The notes under the pieces: generated by a model
The model's database searches: none
The model's input: only the letters and a program-made list of their open reading frames with translations
What the model was told of the DNA's origin: nothing
IMG/VR virus record: IMGVR_UViG_3300045257_000305
Location: 1-45,355 of that record
DNA length: 45,355 nt
Source: a virus
Strand: one strand, 5' to 3'
In this document: one piece after another, positions 38,849 to 45,355 of the stretch
How positions within the stretch are numbered: the first letter of the stretch is position 1
Layout: every line of letters begins with the position of its first letter
Made by a program: the position numbers and the translations under genes

Positions 38849-40749
38849 CCGCACTCGCTGAAGTCGGTACCGCAGCAGTCGTCACAGGGTCCGGGAACCT
38901 TACTCCCGTCTTTGCCTCCGCCACGGTCTCCGGGAACTATGGGGTGTACGTCACCTGGTCCTATGGGTCAGAGACCATCTCTACCCCTTCGACCTGGACG
39001 ATCTTTCCGAACCTCCCCGCTCTGACCGGCATCGGCCTCGTCGCGTACTACAAGATTCTGGGGACGGGAGAGACCGCTCCCACGGTCAACTGGTCGGGCG
39101 CCGGGAACGGCGGAGCGATCGTCCTGCAACTGAACGGGGACGTGGATACCTCCGTGACCATTGAGGCCTCCGCGAGCCGCGTCACTACGGGGACCAATGG
39201 CGTCGGGTTCCCGGCTCTCACGATCAGCACGGCGAACTGTTATGTGCTGGGGCTAGGAGTGCGGAGGAAGTCCGGGACCGGGGACGGCGAGACCTTCTCG
39301 ACGATGGGGAGCTTTACCAAGCTCGTCTCGAGCGTTCCGGCGGGTAACTTCCAGAGCGCCTTCTGCCTCAATCGCTGGCAGCAGACGACAGCCACATCAA
39401 TCTCCCTGACCAGTCAGGGCACTTCTATTTCGGACTCAAGCCTCGCGGAAGCCAGTTACCTGGTCGCCATCCGAACGGCTGCAGCCGCTTCGTCTGGCTT
39501 CACTGCCGGCCCCACCCTTAACTCCAAGACCTCTAACTCTTACACCTGGGGGGCCACCCCGTCCGCTAGTGGTACTTGGTACATTGTGGCGACGCTGGCG
39601 GACTCCGCCACCCCTACCCCTACCCAGATCAAGGCGGCACAGAACGGGACGGGTGGGGCCGCAGAAGCGGCCGTGAACAAGGCGGTGACTGCCGCGGATA
39701 CGCAAGTATTGGGCGGGGCGCTCGCCAACCCCCTGTACGACGTCCATCACGTCCTGCACACCACGGTGGATTCTGCGGTGGCCTCTTTCCTCGCGCAGTT
39801 CCTGAACCCTGCCGCGGGGAAGCAGTTCACAGTACGAAACGGGGCACCCCCCGGGGGGGCACTCTCTATCGGAGACGGGGCTTCCCCGGCCGTTGCGGAT
39901 ACCGACGTATTTGTCGTGGATGCCGTCACGGGCCCGGACGGCGATACCCTGATCGTCGCAGCGGACGGGTCGGTCTCCTATACCGGGACCTCCAACCGCC
40001 AGAGCTTTGTTGCGCAGTACTACGACCGCTCTGCCGCGCTCCTCTCCCCGGCCGTCACCAACTACATCAACAACAAAGCCCCCCAGGGTCCACCGAAGCC
40101 GCCTGTCTTTGTTTTCCCGGTCGGCGTTGCGATCACCCCGATCAATCTTTCCCCGTACGGCACCGATCCGAACGGGGATACGGTCATCGTCACGACCGTG
40201 GATGCGCTGCCCACGGGCCTCTCGATCACGGCGAGCTCGCTTTCGGGTACGCCATCGGTCCCCGGGATCTACCAGGTCAATACGAACTTTGCGGACCTGG
40301 CGGGAGACTCCTCGAATGCGATTCTCACGTATCTGGTCGGTCAGATCACCGTCCCGAACGTCGTGGGGCTGGACGTGTTGGTTGCCACCAACACCCTGAC
40401 CGCCACCTACCTCGCAGCCGGCGGGGCCACCGCGGGTACGGTCACGGTGCAGAGCCCGGCTGCGGGGGTTCCCGTCAATCCCTTTACGGTCATCACCCTG
40501 ACGATTGCCGGGGCGGCGACGGGTTCGCCTTCGGGGTTCGATGGGGCCGGGAACTACATTCGCCCGTTTAGCTGGTCGGCCGACAAGGCCGCAGGGTTCG
40601 GTGTTACGGCAGGACGGATGGACAAGGAGATGAATCAGCTCGCCGCGGGCCTGTCACTCGCCGTCACCCGGGACGGGCAGGGAGCCATGACGACGAACTT
40701 TCTGCCCGGGGCGGATGCGTCATTCACTCTGGGATCAGCGGATTCCTGA
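38845..40749 (+). CDS. Multidomain tail adhesin with Ig-like, PASTA and tail-anchor domains
   Basis: 634 aa, ATG at 38845 overlapping the previous stop. Residues 1-215 are a beta sandwich, 434-500 an Ig-like domain of He_PIG type (LPTGLSITASSLSGTPSVPG), about 500-555 a PASTA-like domain (VPNVVGLDVLVATNTLTATY). Residues 564-634 carry FDGAGNYIRPFSWSADK, then VTRDGQG, the fold that is the N-terminal anchor in tailspike 2. The protein stops abruptly in that domain (TLGSADS), where tailspike 2 continues to a WKDLYLSG-like segment. It may have lost its C-terminal spike. It converges with the leftward operon with a 15-bp overlap. Confidence 0.75.
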   Translation: MTALAEVGTAAVVTGSGNLTPVFASATVSGNYGVYVTWSYGSETISTPSTWTIFPNLPALTGIGLVAYYKILGTGETAPTVNWSGAGNGGAIVLQLNGDVDTSVTIEASASRVTTGTNGVGFPALTISTANCYVLGLGVRRKSGTGDGETFSTMGSFTKLVSSVPAGNFQSAFCLNRWQQTTATSISLTSQGTSISDSSLAEASYLVAIRTAAAASSGFTAGPTLNSKTSNSYTWGATPSASGTWYIVATLADSATPTPTQIKAAQNGTGGAAEAAVNKAVTAADTQVLGGALANPLYDVHHVLHTTVDSAVASFLAQFLNPAAGKQFTVRNGAPPGGALSIGDGASPAVADTDVFVVDAVTGPDGDTLIVAADGSVSYTGTSNRQSFVAQYYDRSAALLSPAVTNYINNKAPQGPPKPPVFVFPVGVAITPINLSPYGTDPNGDTVIVTTVDALPTGLSITASSLSGTPSVPGIYQVNTNFADLAGDSSNAILTYLVGQITVPNVVGLDVLVATNTLTATYLAAGGATAGTVTVQSPAAGVPVNPFTVITLTIAGAATGSPSGFDGAGNYIRPFSWSADKAAGFGVTAGRMDKEMNQLAAGLSLAVTRDGQGAMTTNFLPGADASFTLGSADS

Positions 40750-41118
40750 CGATTTCTCCGGTGGCATTACCGCGCTTTCCTCGCCACTGTACAGCGCGCG
40801 GACCCATGCTCGGATGTCGTCATCTGTCGGCGGACCAGGTCGCTTGCTCCCGGGTGGCCATGCATTGTGCCGGTCTAACCAGTTGAACGCCCGCCGCGCT
40901 TCATCGATTTCTCTATGAAGCTTCCGAAGTTCAATCCGCTGGTTTTCGACAGTCGTGCGTAGCCGCTCGATCTCGGATTGACCCGCGCTCGGTTCGTCAG
41001 CGGCTCTCAGGTCGTCCGCATAGCCCCGCAGCTCCAATGCCGCCTTCTGCGGATCGCATCCGTTCTCAAGCCACTGCGCGACGTTTACCAACTGCCTAGA
41101 GAGCAGGTTCTTTGGCAT
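40735..41118 (-). CDS. Last gene of leftward operon: coiled-coil protein
   Basis: 127 aa. ATG at 41118 (MPKNLLSRQLVNVAQWLENG); an in-frame extension upstream is a shadow of the Trp-rich gene. The middle is a coiled coil (ELRKLHREIDEARRAFNWLD) and the end is polar. The start region, with VAQWLENG...QKAALEL, resembles small phage proteins of unknown function. It ends 15 bp inside the convergent tail gene. Confidence 0.7.
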   Translation of the reverse strand: MPKNLLSRQLVNVAQWLENGCDPQKAALELRGYADDLRAADEPSAGQSEIERLRTTVENQRIELRKLHREIDEARRAFNWLDRHNAWPPGSKRPGPPTDDDIRAWVRALYSGEESAVMPPEKSSGIR

Positions 41119-41270
41119 CCGGTCCTCCCATCCGCCAGGACGCGCACGTAGCCCTTCCACAGGAACTTCAGGGCGTACCACGCGGGCCAAGGATGCTCCA
41201 CCTTGCGATAGGCTCGCCACAGGCGCCACGCATACCCCCATCTGTACCGCCAACGAGTCGTCGCGCTCAT
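41085..41270 (-). CDS. 61-aa Trp/Arg-rich protein
   Basis: ATG at 41270. It reads MSATTRWRYRWGYAWRLWRA, then WPAWYALKFLWKGYVRV: ten Trp in 61 residues, cationic and amphipathic. It overlaps the next gene by 34 bp. The start region has a hairpin at 41278-41292 instead of a clear ribosome binding site. From memory, similar W/R-rich mini-proteins occur in phage operons. Function unknown. Confidence 0.55.
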   Translation of the reverse strand: MSATTRWRYRWGYAWRLWRAYRKVEHPWPAWYALKFLWKGYVRVLADGRTGCQRTCSLGSW

Positions 41271-41277
41271 CTGAGTT

Positions 41278-41310
41278 ATCCGGTCGCCGGATCATCCGTC
41301 CGATAGACGG
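41278..41310. other. Two tandem inverted repeats upstream of a small leftward gene
   Basis: ATCCGGTCGCCGGAT (41278-41292, six-base arms) and CCGTCCGATAGACGG (41296-41310, five-base arms) lie in a 121-bp gap between 41271 and 41391. This is the largest gap in this part of the leftward operon. They may form RNA hairpins that control translation or end an upstream transcript, but neither has a T tract. Confidence 0.35.
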
Positions 41311-41391
41311 CGAGTATATTCGGCAACGCCCCACTCGCCACAGGGCCCTGACATCCAGCGCCCGAAGACGCAGGGGCTGCCTTATTTCGGT

Positions 41392-41754
41392 TCACCACGC
41401 GCACGCTCGTGGGTCCACGCCTTTGGCCAAGGCTGCTCGCGGGGGACATAGATTGGTTCCAGCTTCAACCTGCCACTGGCATTCTGCGGTTCGCGGGCAG
41501 TCGAAAGTCTTCCCCTGTCGTCCTATGTATTCTGCGCCTCTGCGGCCCTCTGTGACCACGGCAAGCTGAAACGGACGCCGACCCGAGGCGGCCTCCATGA
41601 CCTGCGAGAGCGCCGCGCCAGCGGCTTCACAATGGCCCTGGCAGTAGAACCCGCACGCCTCTCCTTCGCAGTGCGCGTTCTTGTCGCCAGTCCAGATCGA
41701 ACCCTCAGCCGCGAATAGCGGGCACATTGTCGCAGGGCAAAACGTGTCTTTCAT
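41392..41754 (-). CDS. Cys-rich zinc-binding protein
   Basis: 120 aa. ATG at 41754 overlaps the upstream stop (ATGA). It has CPATMCPLF near the N-terminus and CEGEACGFYCQGHCEA at about residues 29-44, enough Cys/His for a zinc-binding fold, plus a CPRTAECQW motif near 90. The family is unknown to me. It sits in a run of similar mini-proteins. Confidence 0.7.
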   Translation of the reverse strand: MKDTFCPATMCPLFAAEGSIWTGDKNAHCEGEACGFYCQGHCEAAGAALSQVMEAASGRRPFQLAVVTEGRRGAEYIGRQGKTFDCPRTAECQWQVEAGTNLCPPRAALAKGVDPRACAW

Positions 41755-41933
41755 CGAGGCGGTTCCTGTGGTTCCGGAGTTCGCGCCATCAGCGCGTCCC
41801 AGCACTTCTGGCTACAGATCGGCGGATTTGTCGGCATTCCCATGCAGCCACACATCAGACCGCTGCAACACATCGCTGGATCGTAGTCGTCCGGCAATTC
41901 GGCATCGCACATCATGCAGGTGTACTCACTCAT
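41751..41933 (-). CDS. 60-aa Cys-rich mini-protein
   Basis: ATG at 41933, overlapping the upstream gene by 8 bp. Nine cysteines in 60 residues (CMMCDAELP, CCSGLMCGCMG, ICSQKCWDAL) suggest a double zinc ribbon. Function unknown; probably a small zinc-finger adaptor. Confidence 0.68.
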   Translation of the reverse strand: MSEYTCMMCDAELPDDYDPAMCCSGLMCGCMGMPTNPPICSQKCWDALMARTPEPQEPPR

Positions 41934-42138
41934 GAGGCGCTGCCGTGGGGTCCGGTGTACTTAAAATGCCTCTCACGGCCTTAGCATCAACCGGCGCACC
42001 GGATAACGGATAGAGCAAATCCAAGATGCCCTCGAAACATGCCATCCATTCGCCACGTCGTCGGGCGGACATGGGCTCGCCCGGCTTGGGAAGCTCCCGG
42101 ATAACCCCGGCAATCAACGGATGGATGTAGTCACTCAC
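41926..42138 (-). CDS. 70-aa hypothetical protein
   Basis: GTG at 42138 overlaps the upstream stop (GTGA). A soluble, helical protein (start MSDYIHPLIAGVIRELPKPG; later GEWMACFEGILDLLYPLSG). No domain is recognised. Coupled to both neighbours. Confidence 0.62.
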   Translation of the reverse strand: MSDYIHPLIAGVIRELPKPGEPMSARRRGEWMACFEGILDLLYPLSGAPVDAKAVRGILSTPDPTAAPHE

Positions 42139-42293
42139 GAGCGCGCCGCTCGATCTCGCCTACGCCAGCGATAGACCGATTCGGCGTAGTCAAACGCTAG
42201 CGCTCTCAGCGCCCAGCGGAACTGCCGCCACCTACGCACCACATCGAGCCGTAACCGGGCTCTACGCTGTGCATGGCGGTGCCTAGCGCTCAT
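42135..42293 (-). CDS. 52-aa Arg-rich basic protein
   Basis: ATG at 42293 overlaps the upstream stop (ATGA). About one residue in three is Arg or Lys (AQRRARLRLDVVRRWRQFRW). It may bind nucleic acid or be a by-product of dense packing. Not recognised. Confidence 0.55.
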   Translation of the reverse strand: MSARHRHAQRRARLRLDVVRRWRQFRWALRALAFDYAESVYRWRRRDRAARS

Positions 42294-42574
42294 CGAGGCG
42301 TGACCGCCGAGAACGAATCTCGCGGGTGAGCGTAGGCCCAATGATTGCCCTCCTCAGTTAAGTCGAAGTGCTCCACGATCCGTGCGCGCGCAGCCTCGTC
42401 TTCCCACGTCACCATGACATAGGGCCGGTAGTTTTCGCCGCCCTCACAACTCGTGTGCGTCATCACGCCGGGCAGCTCCATCAGATAGCGAACCGCATCA
42501 GCGATGCCGCTGTCGATTTCCGCCCAGACCAGCATCCGCACCGATTCGTGCCCGTGATCACCGCCCCTGCTCAT
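42290..42574 (-). CDS. 94-aa phage protein with THTSCEGG motif
   Basis: ATG at 42574 after GAGGAA. It reads MLVWAEIDSGIADAVRYLME, LPGVMTHTSCEGG, then RPYVMVTW. From memory this matches a small phage family with a 'LPGVxTxxSCEGG...RPYV' pattern and no known function. Its stop overlaps the next ATG. Confidence 0.72.
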   Translation of the reverse strand: MSRGGDHGHESVRMLVWAEIDSGIADAVRYLMELPGVMTHTSCEGGENYRPYVMVTWEDEAARARIVEHFDLTEEGNHWAYAHPRDSFSAVTPR

Positions 42575-42603
42575 CACTGTTCCTCGGACACGGTTGGAGC
42601 AGT

Positions 42604-42768
42604 TCAGTCTTGTCTGACACGGATGCAGATACCGTCCGCGTCGCGTCCCCAATGAGCTTTCGCGGCTAACAACGCTTCATTGCAAGCCTGCTCTGTCGGG
42701 AATTGCTGGGAAGTGACGCCGGCCCCGGTGCCGATGTGCGCGATTGCCAGTATTAAGACCCAGAACAT
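42604..42768 (-). CDS. 54-aa secreted mini-protein
   Basis: ATG at 42768, with AGGAG seven bases upstream, overlapping the methyltransferase gene in another frame. An N-terminal signal-like segment (FWVLILAIAHIGTGAGV) is followed by FPTEQACNEALLAAKAHWG and a second Cys. From memory, phages often carry short W-V-L-I...EF.xSxxAC proteins of this type. Probably periplasmic. Function unknown. Confidence 0.65.
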   Translation of the reverse strand: MFWVLILAIAHIGTGAGVTSQQFPTEQACNEALLAAKAHWGRDADGICIRVRQD

Positions 42769-43295
42769 TGCTCATCTCCTGCGCTGGACGCGCCTCTCGT
42801 GAGGTCGCGCAGCTCATTCCACTCCGGCACGATCTCGCCGTACACGTCGATAACCTCTCGCGCGAACTTGCCCGCAACGCTCCGCATGCCGGCCGCATCA
42901 GAGTGCGTGCAGAATAGCGCCACATCTCCACGGATACAGCCCGCGAACTCGTCTGCCGCACCGAACAGAAACGAGACATTCTTCGGCTTCCGCGCCAGCA
43001 GCACCGCTGCGAACGTCCACGACCACATCGGGTTTGCCTCGATGCAGAACACGCGCTTGGCGTATTGCGCCATGTGCAGCGCCAGCAGTCCGATTCCGCC
43101 GCCTACCTCGATGACCACGCGCCCCTCGATTCGGGGCGCTAGGTGCATTGCCAGCGCGTCGGCAATCTCATCGGTGTGAACCGTGAGAATCGCAGCAGAG
43201 CTAATGCCGTGGCGCCGGGAGTAGTCCAAGGACACTTCTGAGCCCTCCATGTGCTCGTAGACCTGGTCTAACATCGGCGAGAGCTGGTTATCCAT
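42753..43295 (-). CDS. SAM-dependent methyltransferase
   Basis: 180 aa. ATG at 43295, only 7 bp after the upstream stop, so probably coupled. Motif I is VVIEVGGGIGLLAL (about residues 60-73), with Glu86 (FCIEAN) closing strand two to bind the ribose of SAM. No DNA target-recognition domain or NPPY/DPPY motif is visible, so the substrate could be a small molecule, protein or RNA rather than DNA. It starts MDNQLSPMLDQVYEHMEG. Confidence 0.82.
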   Translation of the reverse strand: MDNQLSPMLDQVYEHMEGSEVSLDYSRRHGISSAAILTVHTDEIADALAMHLAPRIEGRVVIEVGGGIGLLALHMAQYAKRVFCIEANPMWSWTFAAVLLARKPKNVSFLFGAADEFAGCIRGDVALFCTHSDAAGMRSVAGKFAREVIDVYGEIVPEWNELRDLTRGASSAGDEQCSGS

Positions 43296-43302
43296 TGACC
43301 GG

Positions 43303-43413
43303 TTACCAGCTATTCCCGCCGCGGAAGAACATCCAGCGGAACGCCGAGCAGGACAGGTAGCGTGTCTCCCAGGGGTCGCGCGTCAGGGGGTAATCGTAGC
43401 GGTAGTAATTCAT
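43303..43413 (-). CDS. 36-aa mini-protein
   Basis: ATG at 43413, with AAAGGAG eight bases upstream, one of the clearest ribosome binding sites in this arm. The product MNYYRYDYPLTRDPWETRY ends with FFRGGNSW and is aromatic and polar. It is too short for domain assignment. It lies between the zinc-finger gene and the methyltransferase. Confidence 0.6.
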   Translation of the reverse strand: MNYYRYDYPLTRDPWETRYLSCSAFRWMFFRGGNSW

Positions 43414-43415
43414 GA

Positions 43416-43682
43416 TCAGTCTCCTTTTGATTGAACGGACTCGCTCACAGTTGGTCTCTCGTGGTCGTAAGGATTGAACTCGTAGTCCCCTCCTTCCTCG
43501 CGCGCTTCTTTGCGGGAAGCCTCATCGCACTCGGGATGCCAGTCCTGAATGTGCATGTCTCCCTCAAAGATGCCGCGATCGTGCCGATAGGTTTCGCCAG
43601 CCGCAATCGGCTGCCCGCACCAGATACAGCGGTGAGGCTTTCGAGCTTTGCGAACTTCGCTTGACAGGAGGGTGAAACTCAC
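43416..43682 (-). CDS. 88-aa zinc-finger-like phage protein
   Basis: GTG at 43682 overlaps the upstream stop (GTGA). HRCIWCGQPIAAGETYRHD, then HIQDWHPECDEASRKEAR, form a C-x2-C ... H-x2-C type zinc site, as in small phage proteins related to LIM/HNH-like knuckles. The end is acidic. Function unknown. Confidence 0.75.
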   Translation of the reverse strand: MSFTLLSSEVRKARKPHRCIWCGQPIAAGETYRHDRGIFEGDMHIQDWHPECDEASRKEAREEGGDYEFNPYDHERPTVSESVQSKGD

Positions 43683-44212
43683 GACTCACCGGACCTTGTG
43701 TCCGATGCTAAGCAGGCGCGGCATTCGTGCGCCCCGCTATTGGGATCGTCGTTGAGCCATTGGCCGTCCGTGCTCCCGCAGATCGGGCAGCGAAATGCTG
43801 GCGTTGTCGCAGCGGCTCTCTCCCGAGACTGTATGAAGGCTTTCACGTTCTCGGGAGTGAAGATATCTGGATGCTCTCGCGCAAACTGGAAGACCTTGGC
43901 CGCTTCCTCAGACCATCCGCCCTGCTGAACTGTGGACGTCTCGTCCGGTGGGCTATCTGGCTTGAAGCAATCCATAGCCTCATCGACTGTGATCTTGCCA
44001 ATGCGCACCGCCTCTAGCAGCAGTCGGAGGGCGCCTTCGGGAGCAATGTGCAACCGCGCGGGCCAGTCAACCGTCTTTGAAGTCCCCTGCTCTACCGTGC
44101 AGCCGGTGGACGAAGCGTGTGTGCAATGGCCCGCAGCTCTGCACTCCTGCTCATGCAGGCAGCCTATTCTCCGAACGCACAGCAGATCCTTGGGACGGTT
44201 AGCTTCGGTCAT
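43679..44212 (-). CDS. 177-aa protein with two Cys clusters and C-terminal zinc ribbon
   Basis: ATG at 44212, with AAGGAGAG before it; a longer frame upstream is a shadow. The N-terminal region is Cys-rich (CVRRIGCLHEQECRAAGHCT). The C-terminus is a zinc ribbon (FRCPICGSTDGQW ... CRACLAS, residues about 143-172), with a helical middle (EHPDIFTPENVKAFIQSRER). Unknown function; a DNA-binding or adaptor role is a guess. Confidence 0.72.
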   Translation of the reverse strand: MTEANRPKDLLCVRRIGCLHEQECRAAGHCTHASSTGCTVEQGTSKTVDWPARLHIAPEGALRLLLEAVRIGKITVDEAMDCFKPDSPPDETSTVQQGGWSEEAAKVFQFAREHPDIFTPENVKAFIQSRERAAATTPAFRCPICGSTDGQWLNDDPNSGAHECRACLASDTRSGES

Positions 44213-44252
44213 GCGACTCTCCTTCTGCCGCAATGTGTGCGTGCGCCGATCA

Positions 44253-45355
44253 CTAGCTTTCCCACCCCGGTCGATAGTCCTGCGGGCGCGCGAAGTAGAG
44301 CGACCCGTCCGATTTTCTCCAGGTGGACGCAATGGCCGCATGACAGTCCTTCGCGGCTTCTCCGCCATATGCCGCTGGCTCGATTCGGAGCATGTACTCT
44401 TTCACCGAACCATCCGGCTCCGCCGTCGAGTTCTGCACAGCTAACATCACGATATCGCTGTCACTGGGTCGCGGTTTGCGATAGAGCTTCGCGCCCCGCA
44501 GCCCGCGCACGTAATAGTTCTCTGGCAGTTGATGCACGACTTGCGCGCCGGAATCTTTGATGTAACGCGCCGTGCCGTAGCGCTGGATCATGACGCGACG
44601 CACTTCGGCGTTCTGCTCTTTCTCAATTGCCGCAACGGTGAGGAGATGGGGCTGTTCGATGATCCATCCTTCCACCCGGACGCCGTGCACGTGATAGAGG
44701 GCCCAGCCGTCTCGCCAGCGGTGCGAGGGACCATCGTCGCAATGCGGACGGTTCTGCGCATCGACGAGAAGCCGTTCTGGGAAGTCTGAGACCATGCAGA
44801 ATTTCTCGTGCACGAGCCGGAAACCGCCCGTCTGCGCACAGCGTTCCCACGCTTCGTAGGCATCATGGCAGGGGAGGCGCAATCCCAAAATGTCGCGCGC
44901 CGCTGTGAGCCAGCAGTCCCACGCCGACCACATGTTGCCGCCTTGGTAATAGTTGTACCAATTGGCGGCGCACGCTAGACCCAAGCTGGCATCGGCGCCG
45001 AGAATCTCGCGGGCGATGTGGGCGAATAATTCTCCAGCGCGGGTCGCAGCGTAGGTCGCAGCGCGGGTCGCAGCGTAGGTCGCAGCGTCGGTCGCAGCGT
45101 CGGTCGCAGCGGCGGTCGCAGCGTAGGTCGCAGCGCGGGTCGCAGCGTAGGTCGCAGCGTCGGTCGCAGCGCGGGTCGCAGCGGCGGTCGCAGCGTAGGT
45201 CGCAGCGCGGGTCGCAGCGTAGGTCGCAGCGTAGGTCGCAGCGCGGGTCGCAGCGTAGGTCGCAGCGTCGGTCGCAGCGGCGGTCGCAGCGTAGGTCGCA
45301 GCGTCGGTCGCAGCGTGGGTCGCAGCGTAGGTCGCAGCGTCGGTCGCAGCGTAGG
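44253..45355 (-). CDS. X-A-A-T repeat / DUF6745 phage protein, C-terminal part
   Basis: The frame enters from the window end through 27 X-A-A-T units, then reads [19 protein letters not shown], then [20 protein letters not shown], and about 240 further residues of DUF6745 type ([46 protein letters not shown]). It ends at 44253. A TTG at 44984 is not the true start: the frame is open through the whole repeat and matches the frame of the N-terminal part at 1-578. The X residues here are richer in Arg and Tyr than on the N-terminal side. Role unknown. Confidence 0.88.
   Translation of the reverse strand, partial: YAATDAATYAATHAATDAATYAATAAATDAATYAATRAATYAATYAATRAATYAATAAATRAATDAATYAATRAATYAATAAATDAATDAATYAATRAATYAATRAGELFAHIAREILGADASLGLACAANWYNYYQGGNMWSAWDCWLTAARDILGLRLPCHDAYEAWERCAQTGGFRLVHEKFCMVSDFPERLLVDAQNRPHCDDGPSHRWRDGWALYHVHGVRVEGWIIEQPHLLTVAAIEKEQNAEVRRVMIQRYGTARYIKDSGAQVVHQLPENYYVRGLRGAKLYRKPRPSDSDIVMLAVQNSTAEPDGSVKEYMLRIEPAAYGGEAAKDCHAAIASTWRKSDGSLYFARPQDYRPGWES
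45037..45355. repeat. 12-bp tandem array, right part (27 units)
   Basis: Same unit as at 1-305. Here NN is ta 11 times, cg 6, tc 6, gc 3, tg 1 and ga 0, so the mix of units differs from the left part. The window ends one base into a unit. Joining 45355 to position 1 leaves five bases (tcgca) missing, so at least 5+12k bases are absent at the junction. Confidence 0.97.

Noticed and set aside
44253-44984. Free-standing DUF6745 gene starting at TTG 44984
   Set aside because: The same frame is open upstream through the whole repeat and reads a plausible linker ([19 protein letters not shown]) into the domain.
45037-45355. CRISPR array
   Set aside because: Units are 12 bp with no spacers, only two variable bases, and no cas-like gene is present.

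Overview
The window looks like an almost complete, high-GC podovirus genome (Caudoviricetes), most likely infecting a proteobacterium and read from circular or circularly permuted DNA. It carries a large terminase, a P22-type portal, a scaffold, a major capsid protein, a gp4/gp10-like tail adaptor and hub, three ejection-type proteins, two beta-helix tailspikes and a full lysis cassette. Both ends of the window lie inside the same 12-bp tandem repeat, in the same orientation and the same minus-strand reading frame. The ends therefore belong to one gene, and the map closes into a circle apart from an unknown number of repeat units.

Layout on the circle. A leftward polycistron runs from about 2948 down to 1 and continues from 45355 down to 40735. 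It holds about 22 small, mostly overlapping genes: an ERF-type single-strand annealing protein, a coiled-coil partner, an HxH phage protein, the X-A-A-T repeat/DUF6745 protein that spans the window ends, a SAM methyltransferase and many Cys-rich mini-proteins. A control region (about 2949-3851) holds two tRNA-like genes, an HTH-domain fragment, strong hairpins and three related operator-like palindromes. The rightward arm (3852-40749) starts with a Cro/CI-type regulator, two small early genes and a Q-like antiterminator. The antiterminator gene contains a promoter followed at once by an intrinsic terminator, as in the lambda Q/pR'/tR' arrangement. Late genes follow: a block of adhesin-like virion proteins including tailspike 1 (5355-13934), TerS/TerL, portal, scaffold and capsid (13968-20978), an HNH endonuclease, a three-domain glycan-type enzyme, tail adaptor and hub, a GNAT, ejection proteins, tailspike 2, lysis genes (34499-37340) and two more tail/adhesin genes (37340-40749).

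The most notable points are: (1) two apparent nested genes in the +1 frame inside the portal and scaffold genes, each starting at its own start codon and with far stronger GC3 bias than the host frame; (2) the X-A-A-T repeat gene, in which all visible variation is confined to the first two bases of one codon per 12-bp unit; (3) a glycosyltransferase/DUF115-like/methyltransferase fusion inside the head-tail operon; (4) a repressor whose operator exactly fills the spacer of a leaderless promoter; (5) two tailspikes that are about 80% identical over their core. I recognise no replicative helicase, primase, polymerase, integrase or reverse transcriptase. All family assignments come from reading the sequence and from memory of the families; no search was run.
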